This document shows positions 9,282-18,377 of a stretch of DNA of 64,000 bases, piece by piece; positions within the stretch are counted from its first letter, which is position 1; the number at the start of each line of letters is the position of its first letter. Source of the stretch: an uncultured Ectothiorhodospiraceae bacterium (GTDB lineage Bacteria > Pseudomonadota > Gammaproteobacteria > UBA6429 > Thiohalophilaceae); NCBI GenBank assembly GCA_947260005.1, contig CAMYOL010000034.1, positions 1-64,000 on the forward strand, in the 5' to 3' direction. The notes beneath the pieces are model-generated. The model did not search any database and was not told the DNA's origin. It saw only the letters and a list, made by a program, of their open reading frames with translations. The translations under genes and the position numbers were made by a program.

Positions 9282-9307
9282 AAAAAAGCCGGCTACTGCC
9301 GGCTTTT
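9282..9307 (-). terminator. Rho-independent terminator of the buf operon
   Basis: A perfect 10-bp stem (AAAAGCCGGC with GCCGGCTTTT, loop 9294-9297) lies just after the DoxX stop codon on the minus strand. It is followed by a run of six T on that strand. The A run on the other side gives some bidirectional potential. Confidence 0.9.
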
Positions 9308-9326
9308 GAAGGGATTTCATAAATAT

Positions 9327-9932
9327 TTATTCAGGATCGAATCGTTGTTTGATCCAGTAATCGATACTCGCATATCGACCTGCTCCAACAAAGAACAGCA
9401 CGAGTAGCATTAAGAAATAGGTGGCCGCAAATTCGATGCCGTTTTTGAGAATCGTAACGCTGCCATGCTCAGTTATATAGTCGTAGTTGCTATGTTCTTT
9501 TAAGATTTCGCGCGCCTTGCTTTTGCGTTCAGCTGCACCTTCTATCTTATCCATGCGCCATTCCCAGGGTACCGTTAAAGTTTGTTCAGGCAGGGCATGC
9601 CAGCCATTTTGCCAGTGGGCGGTACCAGCTGCGACGATCATGGTAAACATTAATGGGATGGCAAACCAACGCGTGGCCAATCCAATTAAGATAGCTATTC
9701 CACCCACAAATTCAGTTAGACCAGCAAGTGTGGCCATGAGCAGAGGTGCAGGCATGCCAAGTCCCCAATCGGGGTTGCCAAAGTAGGCTGCTGTGTCTTC
9801 AAGGCCGGTCAGTTTTCCATAACCGGCGACGATTAAAATGGGGGCAAGAAAAATTCTAAGCAGTAATGGGGCTAAAAAATCAATTTGCCGGGTCTTATCG
9901 AGTAGACCTTGCAGTTGTATTAGGACATTCAT
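9327..9932 (-). CDS. DoxX-family membrane protein, last gene of the buf operon
   Basis: A 201-residue inner-membrane protein with four hydrophobic segments, among them LLLRIFLAPILIVAGYGKL, LLMATLAGLTEFVGGIAILIGLA, FAIPLMFTMIVAAGTA and a late FLMLLVLFFVGAG. The GYGKL and EFVGG-type signatures fit DoxX. GGAGAG precedes the ATG. DoxX proteins regularly accompany DUF692/DUF2063 RiPP clusters, including HvfD of the oxazolin system. A role in redox chemistry or copper handling at the membrane is proposed there but unproven. It follows bufC by 42 bases and ends at a strong terminator. Confidence 0.85.
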   Translation of the reverse strand: MNVLIQLQGLLDKTRQIDFLAPLLLRIFLAPILIVAGYGKLTGLEDTAAYFGNPDWGLGMPAPLLMATLAGLTEFVGGIAILIGLATRWFAIPLMFTMIVAAGTAHWQNGWHALPEQTLTVPWEWRMDKIEGAAERKSKAREILKEHSNYDYITEHGSVTILKNGIEFAATYFLMLLVLFFVGAGRYASIDYWIKQRFDPE

Positions 9933-9974
9933 GGCACTCTCCTGTTAATTATTATGTTTTGTTAGACAGGCTTT

Positions 9975-10751
9975 TCAGGTTTTGTTCACACCAATAACTA
10001 CATCACGAGTTTTTAAATCATGAAGTATTTGCAAGCCACCCTGGATCACCACATCCGGATTCGGATGGTTAAGTTGTTCGGCGATACTGGTTAGCATTTG
10101 TTTGGAAGTGATATTCGAATCTTCAGAAAGGTACTGCAATAACTGAGCGGTAACCGGATTAATATCTAAGAAATGCACTTCGTCATCGGCATCACGATAG
10201 ACCACAAGATAAGTTGGTTGCTCGCCCGGTTGTTCAGGTATAAAGTCGGGACTGATTTCGTGTACGGGGTAATTATAATTCAGTGGCCAGGCCGTATTCG
10301 ATAAGACCGGAACACCTTCAAGCAAATCGCCGTCCACATCCACATTTGACAAATCATTCTCTATATCGGTAACGCTTAATGCCAGTTCTACCCATTCATA
10401 ATGAGCGAGTTCGAGCATAAATGGGTAATCGTCCTGTTCAGCTTCACGTTCAGTTTCCAGATATTTTAAAAACTCGCGCGGCATTTCCTGAAATAATGGC
10501 GTGGAGGCATGATGTTTTTCAAAGTAGTCACGGATCATACGATGCCATTTTTCATCATCGGTTAATGTTCGTAATACTGGATAGGCATTCGACATAAAAC
10601 CTTCAACGTTGTTATAAAATAACTCATTGTAGATTTTCATACGTCGCGCTTCGATGTCATTTGGGCGTGGGTATTTCGCCGGATTACGCACATGTTGAGC
10701 GAAGGCGTATTGGACTTGCTGAAAGTCGGGTGCTTTAGCCTCGTTGGACAT
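9975..10751 (-). CDS. bufC: DUF2063 RiPP partner protein (BufC/HvfC-like)
   Basis: A 258-residue soluble protein with the DUF2063 putative DNA-binding-like N-terminal domain (QQVQYAFAQHVRNP, RRMKIYNELFYNNVEGFMSNAYPVL). The C-terminal half ends in a winged-helix-like region (AQLLQYLSED, QMLTSIAEQL). In characterised MNIO systems this protein binds the precursor leader and escorts it to the DUF692 enzyme. Its start overlaps the end of bufB by 17 bases, which indicates translational coupling. No nucleic-acid role is implied by the old domain name. Family assignment is firm; the exact function is taken from homologous systems. Confidence 0.85.
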   Translation of the reverse strand: MSNEAKAPDFQQVQYAFAQHVRNPAKYPRPNDIEARRMKIYNELFYNNVEGFMSNAYPVLRTLTDDEKWHRMIRDYFEKHHASTPLFQEMPREFLKYLETEREAEQDDYPFMLELAHYEWVELALSVTDIENDLSNVDVDGDLLEGVPVLSNTAWPLNYNYPVHEISPDFIPEQPGEQPTYLVVYRDADDEVHFLDINPVTAQLLQYLSEDSNITSKQMLTSIAEQLNHPNPDVVIQGGLQILHDLKTRDVVIGVNKT

Positions 10752-11604
10752 GAGTGTGGTTCGCGTGCTCGCCGGCTTGTTCCCAACGTTGCTGGATTTC
10801 GTGGATGGTGTCGACCTCTTTAACTAACTCTGAAATCGGCGGTATATTAAAGTCACGTTCCAGTAGGGTAGGTATTACGCCATAAAATTCGTAACTTTTA
10901 TCGAGTAGCGCCCAGACCGGATCAATGACATCGGCGCCATGGGTATCCACTCTCAGATCTTCGGCTTCATTAAAATGGCCGGCAACGTGGATATAAGAAA
11001 TACGATCACCTGGTATCGCACTTAAGAATTCATAAGGGTCGTAACCGTGATTGATACTATTAACATAAATATTATTAACATCGAGCAATAATTTACAGTC
11101 AGCTTCATCGAGCACGGCATTTAAAAATTCAATTTCTTCCATCTGTTTGCCCGGTGCGGCATAGTAAGAAACATTTTCCATTGCGATAGGTTGTTCGAGA
11201 ATGTCCTGGACCCGTTTAATTCGGTCAGCAACATGAGACACGGCTTCTTCGGTAAAAGGAATGGGCATCAGATCATATAGATGGCCATCATCACTACAAT
11301 AACTTAAATGTTCACTGTAACAACGTATATTATGCAGTTTCAGAAAAGATTTAAGTTTATGCAAAAAGGCTTCATCGAGTGGGGCAGGCGAGCCAATCGA
11401 TAACGACAGCCCGTGGCAAACAAAGTCATGCTGTTCGGTGTAGGAACGAAATTGCTTTCCATAGCGACCACCGACACCAATCCAGTTTTCCGGGGCGACT
11501 TCGAGAAAATTCACTTGCGAAGGAAAGGGGTCTGCGAGGGAGTTCATAATCTCCCGTCGCAGACCGAGTCCTGCGCCATGAACAGGGTATGTTTTCTGTT
11601 TCAT
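10735..11604 (-). CDS. bufB: MNIO (DUF692) multinuclear iron oxidative enzyme
   Basis: A 289-residue TIM-barrel-type enzyme of the DUF692 family. MNIO enzymes use two or three irons and oxygen to modify cysteines of ribosomal peptides; in oxazolin/bufferin systems they make thiooxazole-type rings in EGKCG motifs. Metal-ligand regions can be seen: CHGLSLSIGS, CYSEHLSYC, MENVSYY, LLLDVNNIYVNS, HVAGHF with DTHG, and the LLERDFNIPP end. It starts 22 bases after the precursor stop and overlaps bufC. The substrate is very likely the adjacent EGKCG-repeat precursor. Confidence 0.9.
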   Translation of the reverse strand: MKQKTYPVHGAGLGLRREIMNSLADPFPSQVNFLEVAPENWIGVGGRYGKQFRSYTEQHDFVCHGLSLSIGSPAPLDEAFLHKLKSFLKLHNIRCYSEHLSYCSDDGHLYDLMPIPFTEEAVSHVADRIKRVQDILEQPIAMENVSYYAAPGKQMEEIEFLNAVLDEADCKLLLDVNNIYVNSINHGYDPYEFLSAIPGDRISYIHVAGHFNEAEDLRVDTHGADVIDPVWALLDKSYEFYGVIPTLLERDFNIPPISELVKEVDTIHEIQQRWEQAGEHANHTHVQRG

Positions 11605-11625
11605 GGTTTGACCTGGACCGCGTGC

Positions 11626-11964
11626 TTAACTACCGCCACACTTGCCTTCGCCACATTTACCTTCTTTCTTACCTTCTTTTTTCTTACCTTCGCCGCATTT
11701 TCCTTCGCCGCATTTTCCTTCTTTCTTACTTTCGCCGCATTTACCTTCTTTGCTTTTGCCATCGGCTTTTTTGCCTTCGCCACATTTGCCTTCGCCGCAC
11801 TTGCCTTCTTTACCAGCAACTTGCATATAACCGCTTTCAAGTTCGCTCATAGCAAATGGGTTATCACCAGCAGGAGCGGCAGTAGCGATATTGCTAGCTG
11901 CCATAGAAACAGCAAAAGTCGCACCTAAGGCGATAGAAAGAGGCTTAAGAATTTGTTTAGACAT
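11626..11964 (-). CDS. bufA: Bufferin/oxazolin-type RiPP precursor with seven EGKCG repeats
   Basis: A 112-residue exported precursor. It has a signal peptide (MSKQILKPLSIALGATFAVS, cleavage likely near ATAAPAG), the conserved NPFAMSELESGYMQVA segment that marks this precursor family, and a core of seven EGKCG modules spaced by Lys-rich linkers. All seven cysteines are in these modules, none elsewhere. GGAGAG lies upstream of the ATG. It is the first gene of the bufABC-DoxX operon. By analogy with characterised MNIO systems the modified protein goes to the periplasm and binds copper. The low-complexity DNA also gives long spurious frames on the plus strand. Confidence 0.9.
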   Translation of the reverse strand: MSKQILKPLSIALGATFAVSMAASNIATAAPAGDNPFAMSELESGYMQVAGKEGKCGEGKCGEGKKADGKSKEGKCGESKKEGKCGEGKCGEGKKKEGKKEGKCGEGKCGGS

Positions 11965-12208
11965 GATAGTTCTCTCCGTAGTTAAAATGAGTTGGCATCC
12001 CGATTATTAGCACCTGTTGCGTGTCCGGGATTGCCAATAATACGCTACAGGTCATTTTTCAGATTCAACTTGAATCATTATGTTGAACTTACAAGCTTTG
12101 AATGTTGATTTTAGGCAAAGTTCAAACAAAATGCTGTCTCCAGTAGCAGATTTTAAACTTTTGTGAGATTTTAAATAATTTAAGCGTCGCCTTAGTCCAA
12201 TTTAGCGA
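11965..12208. other. Intergenic region upstream of bufA
   Basis: These 244 bases separate nth (ends 12209) from bufA and must hold the buf promoter on the minus strand. TATTATT and TAATAAT boxes are present on that strand around 12015-12050, but I could not pair either with a convincing -35 at 16-18 bases. An extracytoplasmic sigma factor or a copper regulator is therefore possible, without direct evidence. Confidence 0.3.
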
Positions 12209-12844
12209 CTAATCGATGGTTTTTTCTTCGTAAGGACAGAGATCTTCTAACAGACAACTGCTGCATCTTGGCTTTCGTGCCAGACAGGTATAGCGGCCAT
12301 GCAGGATTAGCCAGTGATGGGCATCCTGCTTGTATTGATTGGGGACATTTTTTAAAAGGTTTTGTTCCACCTCAACCACGGTTTTGCCTGGAGCAATGCC
12401 GAGTCGATTACTGACTCTAAATATATGAGTATCCACCGCTATCGTTGGTTGTCCAAAGGCCGTATTGAGGACCACATTGGCGGTTTTGCGACCAACTCCT
12501 GGCAAGGCTTCAAGTGCTTCACGGGTTTGGGGGACTTTGCCTTTATGTTCCTCAATCAGTATTTTGCAGGTCTTTATAATATTTTTAGCCTTGGTGTTAA
12601 ACAGGCCAATGGTTTTAATATATTTTTTCAGCCCGGTTTCTTTTAGATCCAGCATTTTTTGCGGTGTCCCGGCAACCTTAAATAATTCCTTCGTGGCCGC
12701 GTTGACACTTTTATCCGTTGCCTGCGCGGATAAGATGACTGCGATCAAGAGCTGAAAGACACTTCGATATGCCAATTCGGTGGTGGGTTCAGGATTGCTG
12801 TCTTTTAAACGGGAAAATATCGTTTTTATTTTTGCCGGGGTCAT
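12209..12844 (-). CDS. nth: Endonuclease III
   Basis: A base-excision DNA glycosylase/AP lyase that removes oxidised pyrimidines. The 211-residue protein has the helix-hairpin-helix EALPGVGRKTANVVLNTAFG including the catalytic Lys of GRKTA, the VDTHIFRVSNRLG segment with the catalytic Asp, and the C-terminal 4Fe-4S motif C-x6-C-x2-C-x5-C (CLARKPRCSSCLLEDLC). Its position at the end of the Rnf gene block is the classical gammaproteobacterial arrangement. Here one extra membrane-protein gene is inserted between rnfE and nth. Confidence 0.97.
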   Translation of the reverse strand: MTPAKIKTIFSRLKDSNPEPTTELAYRSVFQLLIAVILSAQATDKSVNAATKELFKVAGTPQKMLDLKETGLKKYIKTIGLFNTKAKNIIKTCKILIEEHKGKVPQTREALEALPGVGRKTANVVLNTAFGQPTIAVDTHIFRVSNRLGIAPGKTVVEVEQNLLKNVPNQYKQDAHHWLILHGRYTCLARKPRCSSCLLEDLCPYEEKTID

Positions 12845-12931
12845 GCCAGTGAGGGTTCGTTTTGCTTTAGAGATAGTTAGCCAAAGCGGAGCATAACCAG
12901 AAAAGAGAAAATATTAAAGGCTTAACTTTTC

Positions 12932-14368
12932 TCAGACAGCGTTCGAGAAGACGGGATGTTGTTCAATCATGGCGTTAAACATAGCGATATCGCTTTGGCT
13001 AAAATCTGCACCGTCTTGTTTGCGTTTGGCTTTAATCCAGCGCTCTAATCCAGACAGCTTGAGGACTTCACATTGTAGTTTTTCACTACCCATTGTTAAA
13101 TTAAGCTCCACATTATCCTTGCTGTAGACCACCAGGCTAATCACCGGCCAGCGTGTCAGGTTATAGGTGGCTAACAGGTTTCCTAATGAACTACGGGCCA
13201 GACGAGCTTGCATGCACGGGTTTTTCAGTTCAACTGTACGATCACCAATATATTGGTGCCAGGTTGAATCACCGCTATAAGTAATCGTGCCCTGTTCCTG
13301 TTTTTCTACGATCGCCAGTATTCCTATCCCTTTGACAAGCACGACCGCGTCCAGCGCTATTTTTTGATCGGAAATAGGGAGTTTGGAACGAGGATAAAAA
13401 GCATCAATCTTGCTGTATACAAGTTGTTCTAATGTGCGAGTTAACGGCGTCGTGTAAAGAGAAGCGCCGGGAGCCATGATCTCCGACACTTCAATTCCAT
13501 CGGTGACGTGGTGTCGCGAAGTTGTTTTTGATAACTGTTTTAACCACTTTTTCATTTCATACAAGTTGTGTTTAGCAATGTTCTCACTTCGATTTTGTTT
13601 GGTTTTAGTACTCTGGGTCGTTAAAAATCGTAGTTCGATTTGTTGTTTGGTTAGATGTTGGGATTCCGTTCCAGTCAGAAAGGCGGCGATGTAATTAGGG
13701 TGACGATGCGCGGTATGTAATTTCACACTGTCTTTTTTAATTTTGCATAAGGCGTGATGGGAATGATAAGACCACACCTCTATATGTTCTGCGCAGTCAT
13801 GGAACAAAACCGGTGAATTCATCTTTAGGTTACTGGCGATCAGCCCGGATGCATAACGAACCTGGTTAAAGATCCGACCAATATGACCAGAAGCTAAAAC
13901 AGATTTAATAAAATAATACGGTACTGAATAAGCTTGAGTCAGCGTAACCACCTCATCAATCCAGGTTAAGGCATAATTGTGGTAATCGTATAAAAAAGAA
14001 AATTTCTTAATAACGTGTTTTTTATAGCTTCGAGATCCATTTTTAACCCGATAATCGAGTGCCGCCCTATAAAACTCCGCGGACAGATTTCGATTGGTAT
14101 CTAAAGTATGTGAATCGAGTGTTAGGTAATGTTTGTAGAGTTTATTGGGTGAGGGGCTGAGCAATTGCCAAAATAACAAAATGAAAAGTAAACTCAGGCT
14201 GATAACCGCAAAATAAAAGTCATATGGATAGTTATGGCTTAAATAAGTTATGTAGTCTGGTATTGTTGTCTGAGTTAGGTCTGGCTGTTTTACTAACAAT
14301 CCAATGTTAGCTAGACCAGCTAGCGAAACACAGAGTAACAATAATTTTATTATTGTGGTTACTCGCAT
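12932..14368 (-). CDS. Membrane protein with degenerate NERD-like domain
   Basis: A 478-residue protein with two N-terminal transmembrane segments (about 5-26 and 50-70), a large cytoplasmic part and a C-terminal region around 335-430 that looks like a NERD (nuclease-related) domain: ALDAVVLVKGIGILAIVEKQEQGTI, then a W, then NPCMQARLARSSLGNLL and WPVISLVVYS. In active-looking NERD domains the core is D...E-x-K (EVK). Here the Glu position reads Val (VEK), so nuclease activity is doubtful. Middle part not recognised. It lies between rnfE and nth on the same strand, probably in the Rnf transcript. Function unknown. Confidence 0.55.
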   Translation of the reverse strand: MRVTTIIKLLLLCVSLAGLANIGLLVKQPDLTQTTIPDYITYLSHNYPYDFYFAVISLSLLFILLFWQLLSPSPNKLYKHYLTLDSHTLDTNRNLSAEFYRAALDYRVKNGSRSYKKHVIKKFSFLYDYHNYALTWIDEVVTLTQAYSVPYYFIKSVLASGHIGRIFNQVRYASGLIASNLKMNSPVLFHDCAEHIEVWSYHSHHALCKIKKDSVKLHTAHRHPNYIAAFLTGTESQHLTKQQIELRFLTTQSTKTKQNRSENIAKHNLYEMKKWLKQLSKTTSRHHVTDGIEVSEIMAPGASLYTTPLTRTLEQLVYSKIDAFYPRSKLPISDQKIALDAVVLVKGIGILAIVEKQEQGTITYSGDSTWHQYIGDRTVELKNPCMQARLARSSLGNLLATYNLTRWPVISLVVYSKDNVELNLTMGSEKLQCEVLKLSGLERWIKAKRKQDGADFSQSDIAMFNAMIEQHPVFSNAV

Positions 14369-14457
14369 GACACAAGTCCATCCTCGCTTGCGTTTATTTT
14401 TGTAAAACTATCTTATGCGAGGATTCTATGACCTATGTCACGAATATGAAATAGATT

Positions 14458-15129
14458 TTATGTTGCAGTTTGTTGCAGATTGACCGTGGCCGCTTTTGTT
14501 TGGCGGTTGTCAATAATATTTTTCAGGGCAATGATAAAGCCAAGACCAAGGAATGCGCCGGGAGGCAATATCGTTAATAAAAAGCCATCGTAGTTTTCGA
14601 TTAAGGTGATCTTCAACCAGCTCGCCCCTTCACCGAACAACAGGTGCATCTGTTGGAACAAGGTTCCATAACTAATGATTTCACGTAGAGCACCTAACAC
14701 CACTAAGATGATGGTAAATCCAAGTCCCATAAAAAAGCCGTCGGCCATCGAGTTCAAAACATTATTTTTGGACGCAAAGGCTTCGGCGCGAGCAATGATC
14801 ACACAGTTTGTAGTAATTAAAGCCACGAACAAACCAATAATTAAATACAGATCATAAAAATAGGCCTGCATCAGAATCTTAATCAGGGTCACGGAGACGG
14901 CAATAATCACGACGAATACCGGGATTCGGATTTCATTACGGACGTAATCACGTATGAGTGAGACCACCAGGTTTGAGGTGATTAATACCAACATGGTGGC
15001 GATACCCAGCCCCAGGGCATTGGCGACAGTGCCAGAGACCGCCAATAAAGGGCACAAACCCAAAAGCTGAACGGTGGCGGGGTTATTCTTCCATAGGCCA
15101 TTGTTGATGATGTCTTTAAGCATATTCAT
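14458..15129 (-). CDS. rnfE: Rnf electron transport complex subunit E
   Basis: A 223-residue inner-membrane subunit with six predicted membrane segments, homologous to RnfA and NqrD. It starts [32 protein letters not shown], and [11 protein letters not shown] is the family signature with the cysteine that helps coordinate the intramembrane Fe-S centre. It is the last Rnf subunit in the order A-B-C-D-G-E and follows rnfG by 37 bases. The complex couples ferredoxin/NADH electron exchange to ion transport; direction and ion cannot be read here. Confidence 0.95.
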   Translation of the reverse strand: MNMLKDIINNGLWKNNPATVQLLGLCPLLAVSGTVANALGLGIATMLVLITSNLVVSLIRDYVRNEIRIPVFVVIIAVSVTLIKILMQAYFYDLYLIIGLFVALITTNCVIIARAEAFASKNNVLNSMADGFFMGLGFTIILVVLGALREIISYGTLFQQMHLLFGEGASWLKITLIENYDGFLLTILPPGAFLGLGFIIALKNIIDNRQTKAATVNLQQTAT

Positions 15130-15166
15130 AATCTAACTTATTCAAGATATAACTTGGAGTGTATAC

Positions 15167-15802
15167 CTATTTAAATAGAAGTTGTCGGTTTAATTTAAAA
15201 TATTGCAATGCCTTGTAGGTGGCTTTTACCACCGCCCGTGAGGTAATGGTAGCACTGGTGATTTGATCAAATTCTCCACCATCACGTTTGACCTTCCATT
15301 TTTCAGGTAATGGTTGCTGTAACGATTTACCGTTAAAGATATTTATCCAGTCGGACTTTTGGCTTTCAATGGCATCACCCAGACCGGGTGTTTCAAGGTG
15401 ATCGGTGACGCGTACACCGGCAAGCGAACCATCATAATTGATGGCAACCAACAATCGTATTTTACCACTATAGCCATCGCGGGCGACACACTGAATGATG
15501 GCCGCAATCGGTTTGTTGTCTTTACGGGCACGGTATACGAGCATTTTACCACTCCCCAGTAATCGATCTTTTACTTCAGTGGTGTCTTGTTCGATATCAT
15601 TGTCATGAGTTTTGGGATCAACTAACTCATGTAATTTTTTCAAAGTATGCTGGCGTTTATTTTCATCGACCTGATCCCTGGTTGAATCATTTACGTAAGC
15701 AACCAGTGCGGTTCCAATGATCGCAAACAAACCAAGTACAAACGCATTGACTAGCATATTTTTACTAAGAGAGTTTGGGGTTTTATTTTTTTCAGCAGTC
15801 AT
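15167..15802 (-). CDS. rnfG: Rnf electron transport complex subunit G (covalent FMN)
   Basis: A 211-residue protein with one N-terminal membrane anchor (MLVNAFVLGLFAIIGTALVAY) and a periplasmic FMN-binding domain. The flavinylation motif near the C-terminus is DQITSATITS, with Thr185 the expected ApbE-modified residue. A Ser replaces the Gly of the more common SGAT/TGAT form. The ETPGLGDAIES motif is present. It starts 2 bases after rnfD and is followed by rnfE. An ApbE flavin transferase must be encoded elsewhere. Confidence 0.95.
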   Translation of the reverse strand: MTAEKNKTPNSLSKNMLVNAFVLGLFAIIGTALVAYVNDSTRDQVDENKRQHTLKKLHELVDPKTHDNDIEQDTTEVKDRLLGSGKMLVYRARKDNKPIAAIIQCVARDGYSGKIRLLVAINYDGSLAGVRVTDHLETPGLGDAIESQKSDWINIFNGKSLQQPLPEKWKVKRDGGEFDQITSATITSRAVVKATYKALQYFKLNRQLLFK

Positions 15803-15804
15803 GG

Positions 15805-16848
15805 TTAATCCATATCTTTGTTAGCATGTCCAAAGACCTTAGGTTGACTGTAATAGTCGATGGTCGGCACGGCAATATTCATCAGTAATACACCGAAGGC
15901 GACTCCGTCCGGATAGTTACCCCAGGTTCGAATTACATAGGTAATCACGCCTATTCCAATTCCATAGTAGATTCTTCCCCTTGGTGTGGTGCTGGCGGTG
16001 ATTGGGTCTGTGGCAATAAAAAAAGCCCCGATCATAGTGGCCCCACCGAGTACATGAAAGAGGGGATCAGGATTGGTTTGTTGATCCAGCAGATAAGCGA
16101 TTGAGGACAAAACGGCCAGGGTAGCAATCATTGCCACCGGGATTTGCCAGGTGATCACACGTTTAGATATCAGGAACAAACCACCGAGTAGAAACATCAA
16201 ACTCACCCAATCCCAACCGACACCAAAGTATCCACTAAACTGAGTGAAGCTGGATTCAATTTGTTCGATACTTAAGCCAAGCCCCGTTTGTACTTCGACC
16301 ACATCGAGTGGCGTTGCCTGGGTAAGCAAGTCATAACTGGTATTACTCGGTAGCTCACCAAAAAAATTGTAGCGTAAATTCTCAGTAAAAGTCATGGTGA
16401 AAGGTTGGTTGCTGTTCGCGGGCAACCAGGCGGTCATTTGTTTTGGAAAAGCAATTAGTAACACGACATAACCGGCCATCGCAGGATTGAATGGGTTATA
16501 ACCCAGGCCGCCATATAAATGTTTGGCAATAATGATCGCAAAACTCGTTGCCAGCACCGGTAACCACCAAGGTAAAATTGGCGGCAGTGCAAAAGCGATT
16601 AATAATGCAGTCACTAAGGCACTAAAGTCAGTAATAAAAGGCATTACAGGTCGATGACGTAACTTTAGCATTGCGATCTCACAGCTAAGCGCCGTGGCTA
16701 TACACAAAACGGCATTGATTAAAATACCCCAGCCAAAAAACCAGACGTAAGCGATCATTGCCGGAATCATGGCGGCGATCACCAATAACATCATGCGTGT
16801 GACGCTATTGGTAAAATTAGTATGAGGCGACGTGTGTAATGTATTCAC
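15805..16848 (-). CDS. rnfD: Rnf electron transport complex subunit D
   Basis: A 347-residue multi-spanning subunit related to NqrB, with about ten hydrophobic segments. The flavinylation site is LLTQATPLDVVEV, whose Thr should carry covalent FMN. GLGYNPFNPAMAGYV and the HVLGGATMIGAFFIATDP region are typical. The start is GTG at 16848, overlapping the rnfC stop as GTGA, so translation is coupled. Confidence 0.95.
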   Translation of the reverse strand: MNTLHTSPHTNFTNSVTRMMLLVIAAMIPAMIAYVWFFGWGILINAVLCIATALSCEIAMLKLRHRPVMPFITDFSALVTALLIAFALPPILPWWLPVLATSFAIIIAKHLYGGLGYNPFNPAMAGYVVLLIAFPKQMTAWLPANSNQPFTMTFTENLRYNFFGELPSNTSYDLLTQATPLDVVEVQTGLGLSIEQIESSFTQFSGYFGVGWDWVSLMFLLGGLFLISKRVITWQIPVAMIATLAVLSSIAYLLDQQTNPDPLFHVLGGATMIGAFFIATDPITASTTPRGRIYYGIGIGVITYVIRTWGNYPDGVAFGVLLMNIAVPTIDYYSQPKVFGHANKDMD

Positions 16849-18377
16849 TCGCGGTTATCCTTTTCTTCTGCTTGGGCTTTTTTTGAGTTCACGCGTGCCA
16901 ATGCCGCCGCGACTTCATCTTTCTGGGAATTTTTGAGCTGTTCCTGTTTTTTACGTCTTGCTTGTTCTTTTTCCAGTTTTTTACGCTCGGTACGATACAA
17001 ATTAAATTCATGTCTTTCACGGGCATGATCTGATTTTTTCTTATCCAGTTCCTGTGCCCAAATTTCAGTCTTGGCAAAGCGATAATATTGCACTAAAGGG
17101 ATGTGACTTGGACAGACGTAAGTACAACACCCGCATTCGATGCAATCAAACAGGTTATAGCTTTGTGTTTTTTCAAGATCGCGTGCGCGGGCATGCCAGT
17201 AAAGTTGTTGCGGGAGTAAGTTAGCCGGGCAAACATGATTACATTCACCACAACGAATACACGGCATGGCGTGGGTGTTTTGAGGTAATTGCTCTTCGGT
17301 AATCGTTAACAGGCAATTCGTGGTTTTGAGTACCGGAGAATCAGTGTCATTTATTTCAAATCCCATCATCGGACCGCCCATGACCAGTCGTTCCATTTTA
17401 TAGGATTGTAATTCAGCCTGGTGTAATAAATTGATCATGGGTGTGCCAAGCCGAACATCATAATTGCCGGGTCGGTCGACCGCGTCACCAGTAACGGTGA
17501 CGATTCGAGAAATGAGCGGCCGTTTTTTACGAATGGCATGACCGACGGCAGCGGCAGTACCGACGTTATGACAAACAATACCATGGTGGATTGGCAATTG
17601 TTTGGCTGCCAGAGAAATCCCGGTTAAGGTTTTAATTAATTGTTTCTCGCTACCCGCTGGATATAAAGTGGGTATCGTGATCACTTCGATGATGGTTTTT
17701 TCCTGCGAGGTTAAGGCGGCTTCAAATGCTTTAATGGATTCGGGTTTATTATCTTCGATGCCGACCAGGCATTGTTTCGCCTGTAAGGCATGGCGCATGA
17801 TTAATAGTCCGTCGATAATGTCACGGGCTCCATCAATCAATAAGGCCGCATCACAGCTAATATAGGGTTCGCATTCAGCGCCGTTGAGAATGAGCGTATC
17901 GATCGACGAACGGGCTCCTGGGTTTAATTTTATAAATGAAGGGAAGCCGGCGCCGCCCAGACCGACAATTCCTGCATCTCGAACGAGGTTTCGAAGATAC
18001 GATGGATCCATGCGTTTGTAGTCTTCAATTTCGTCACTGATTTCAATCCACTGATCTTTGCCATCCGTTTCGATGACGATGCAAAGGCCTTGCATACCTG
18101 ACGGATGAGCAATGGATCGTTCCTCAATGGCCACCACTGTACCCGAGCTACCCGCATGAACAGGCGCACTGATATAGCCTTCTGCTTGCGCAATCATTTG
18201 ACCGGTTAAAATGGTGTCGCCGACTTCAACGATGGGATAGGCCGGCTCACCAATGTGTTGGTGCACGGCATGGACTAATTGTTCTGGGATGTCAGCGGTG
18301 ATGATCGGTTCTTGTAAGGACATGCGCTTATGTCCATCCAGAACGATTCCACCATGGAAACTAAACAATTTACGCAT
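16845..18377 (-). CDS. rnfC: Rnf electron transport complex subunit C
   Basis: The 510-residue NADH- and FMN-binding subunit. It begins [17 protein letters not shown], contains [13 protein letters not shown] (nucleotide site) and two 4Fe-4S motifs, [12 protein letters not shown] and [13 protein letters not shown] short Lys/Glu/Ala-rich C-terminal tail replaces the long repeats seen in E. coli RsxC. The frame is open upstream to 18509, but [10 protein letters not shown] is the conserved family start, and its ATG overlaps the rnfB stop by 8 bases. Located at the cytoplasmic face of the complex. Confidence 0.95.
   Translation of the reverse strand: MRKLFSFHGGIVLDGHKRMSLQEPIITADIPEQLVHAVHQHIGEPAYPIVEVGDTILTGQMIAQAEGYISAPVHAGSSGTVVAIEERSIAHPSGMQGLCIVIETDGKDQWIEISDEIEDYKRMDPSYLRNLVRDAGIVGLGGAGFPSFIKLNPGARSSIDTLILNGAECEPYISCDAALLIDGARDIIDGLLIMRHALQAKQCLVGIEDNKPESIKAFEAALTSQEKTIIEVITIPTLYPAGSEKQLIKTLTGISLAAKQLPIHHGIVCHNVGTAAAVGHAIRKKRPLISRIVTVTGDAVDRPGNYDVRLGTPMINLLHQAELQSYKMERLVMGGPMMGFEINDTDSPVLKTTNCLLTITEEQLPQNTHAMPCIRCGECNHVCPANLLPQQLYWHARARDLEKTQSYNLFDCIECGCCTYVCPSHIPLVQYYRFAKTEIWAQELDKKKSDHARERHEFNLYRTERKKLEKEQARRKKQEQLKNSQKDEVAAALARVNSKKAQAEEKDNRE

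Noticed and set aside
9282-9307. Possible promoter or attenuator for argG
   Set aside because: The T run and distance fit the end of the buf operon; the same hairpin is too far from argG (over 100 bases) to act as its attenuator without a leader frame.
11413-11928. Long plus-strand frames rich in Phe/Ala/Leu opposite bufA
   Set aside because: They mirror the Lys/Gly/Cys repeat coding of bufA on the other strand. No ribosome site and no family; repeats create open frames by composition.
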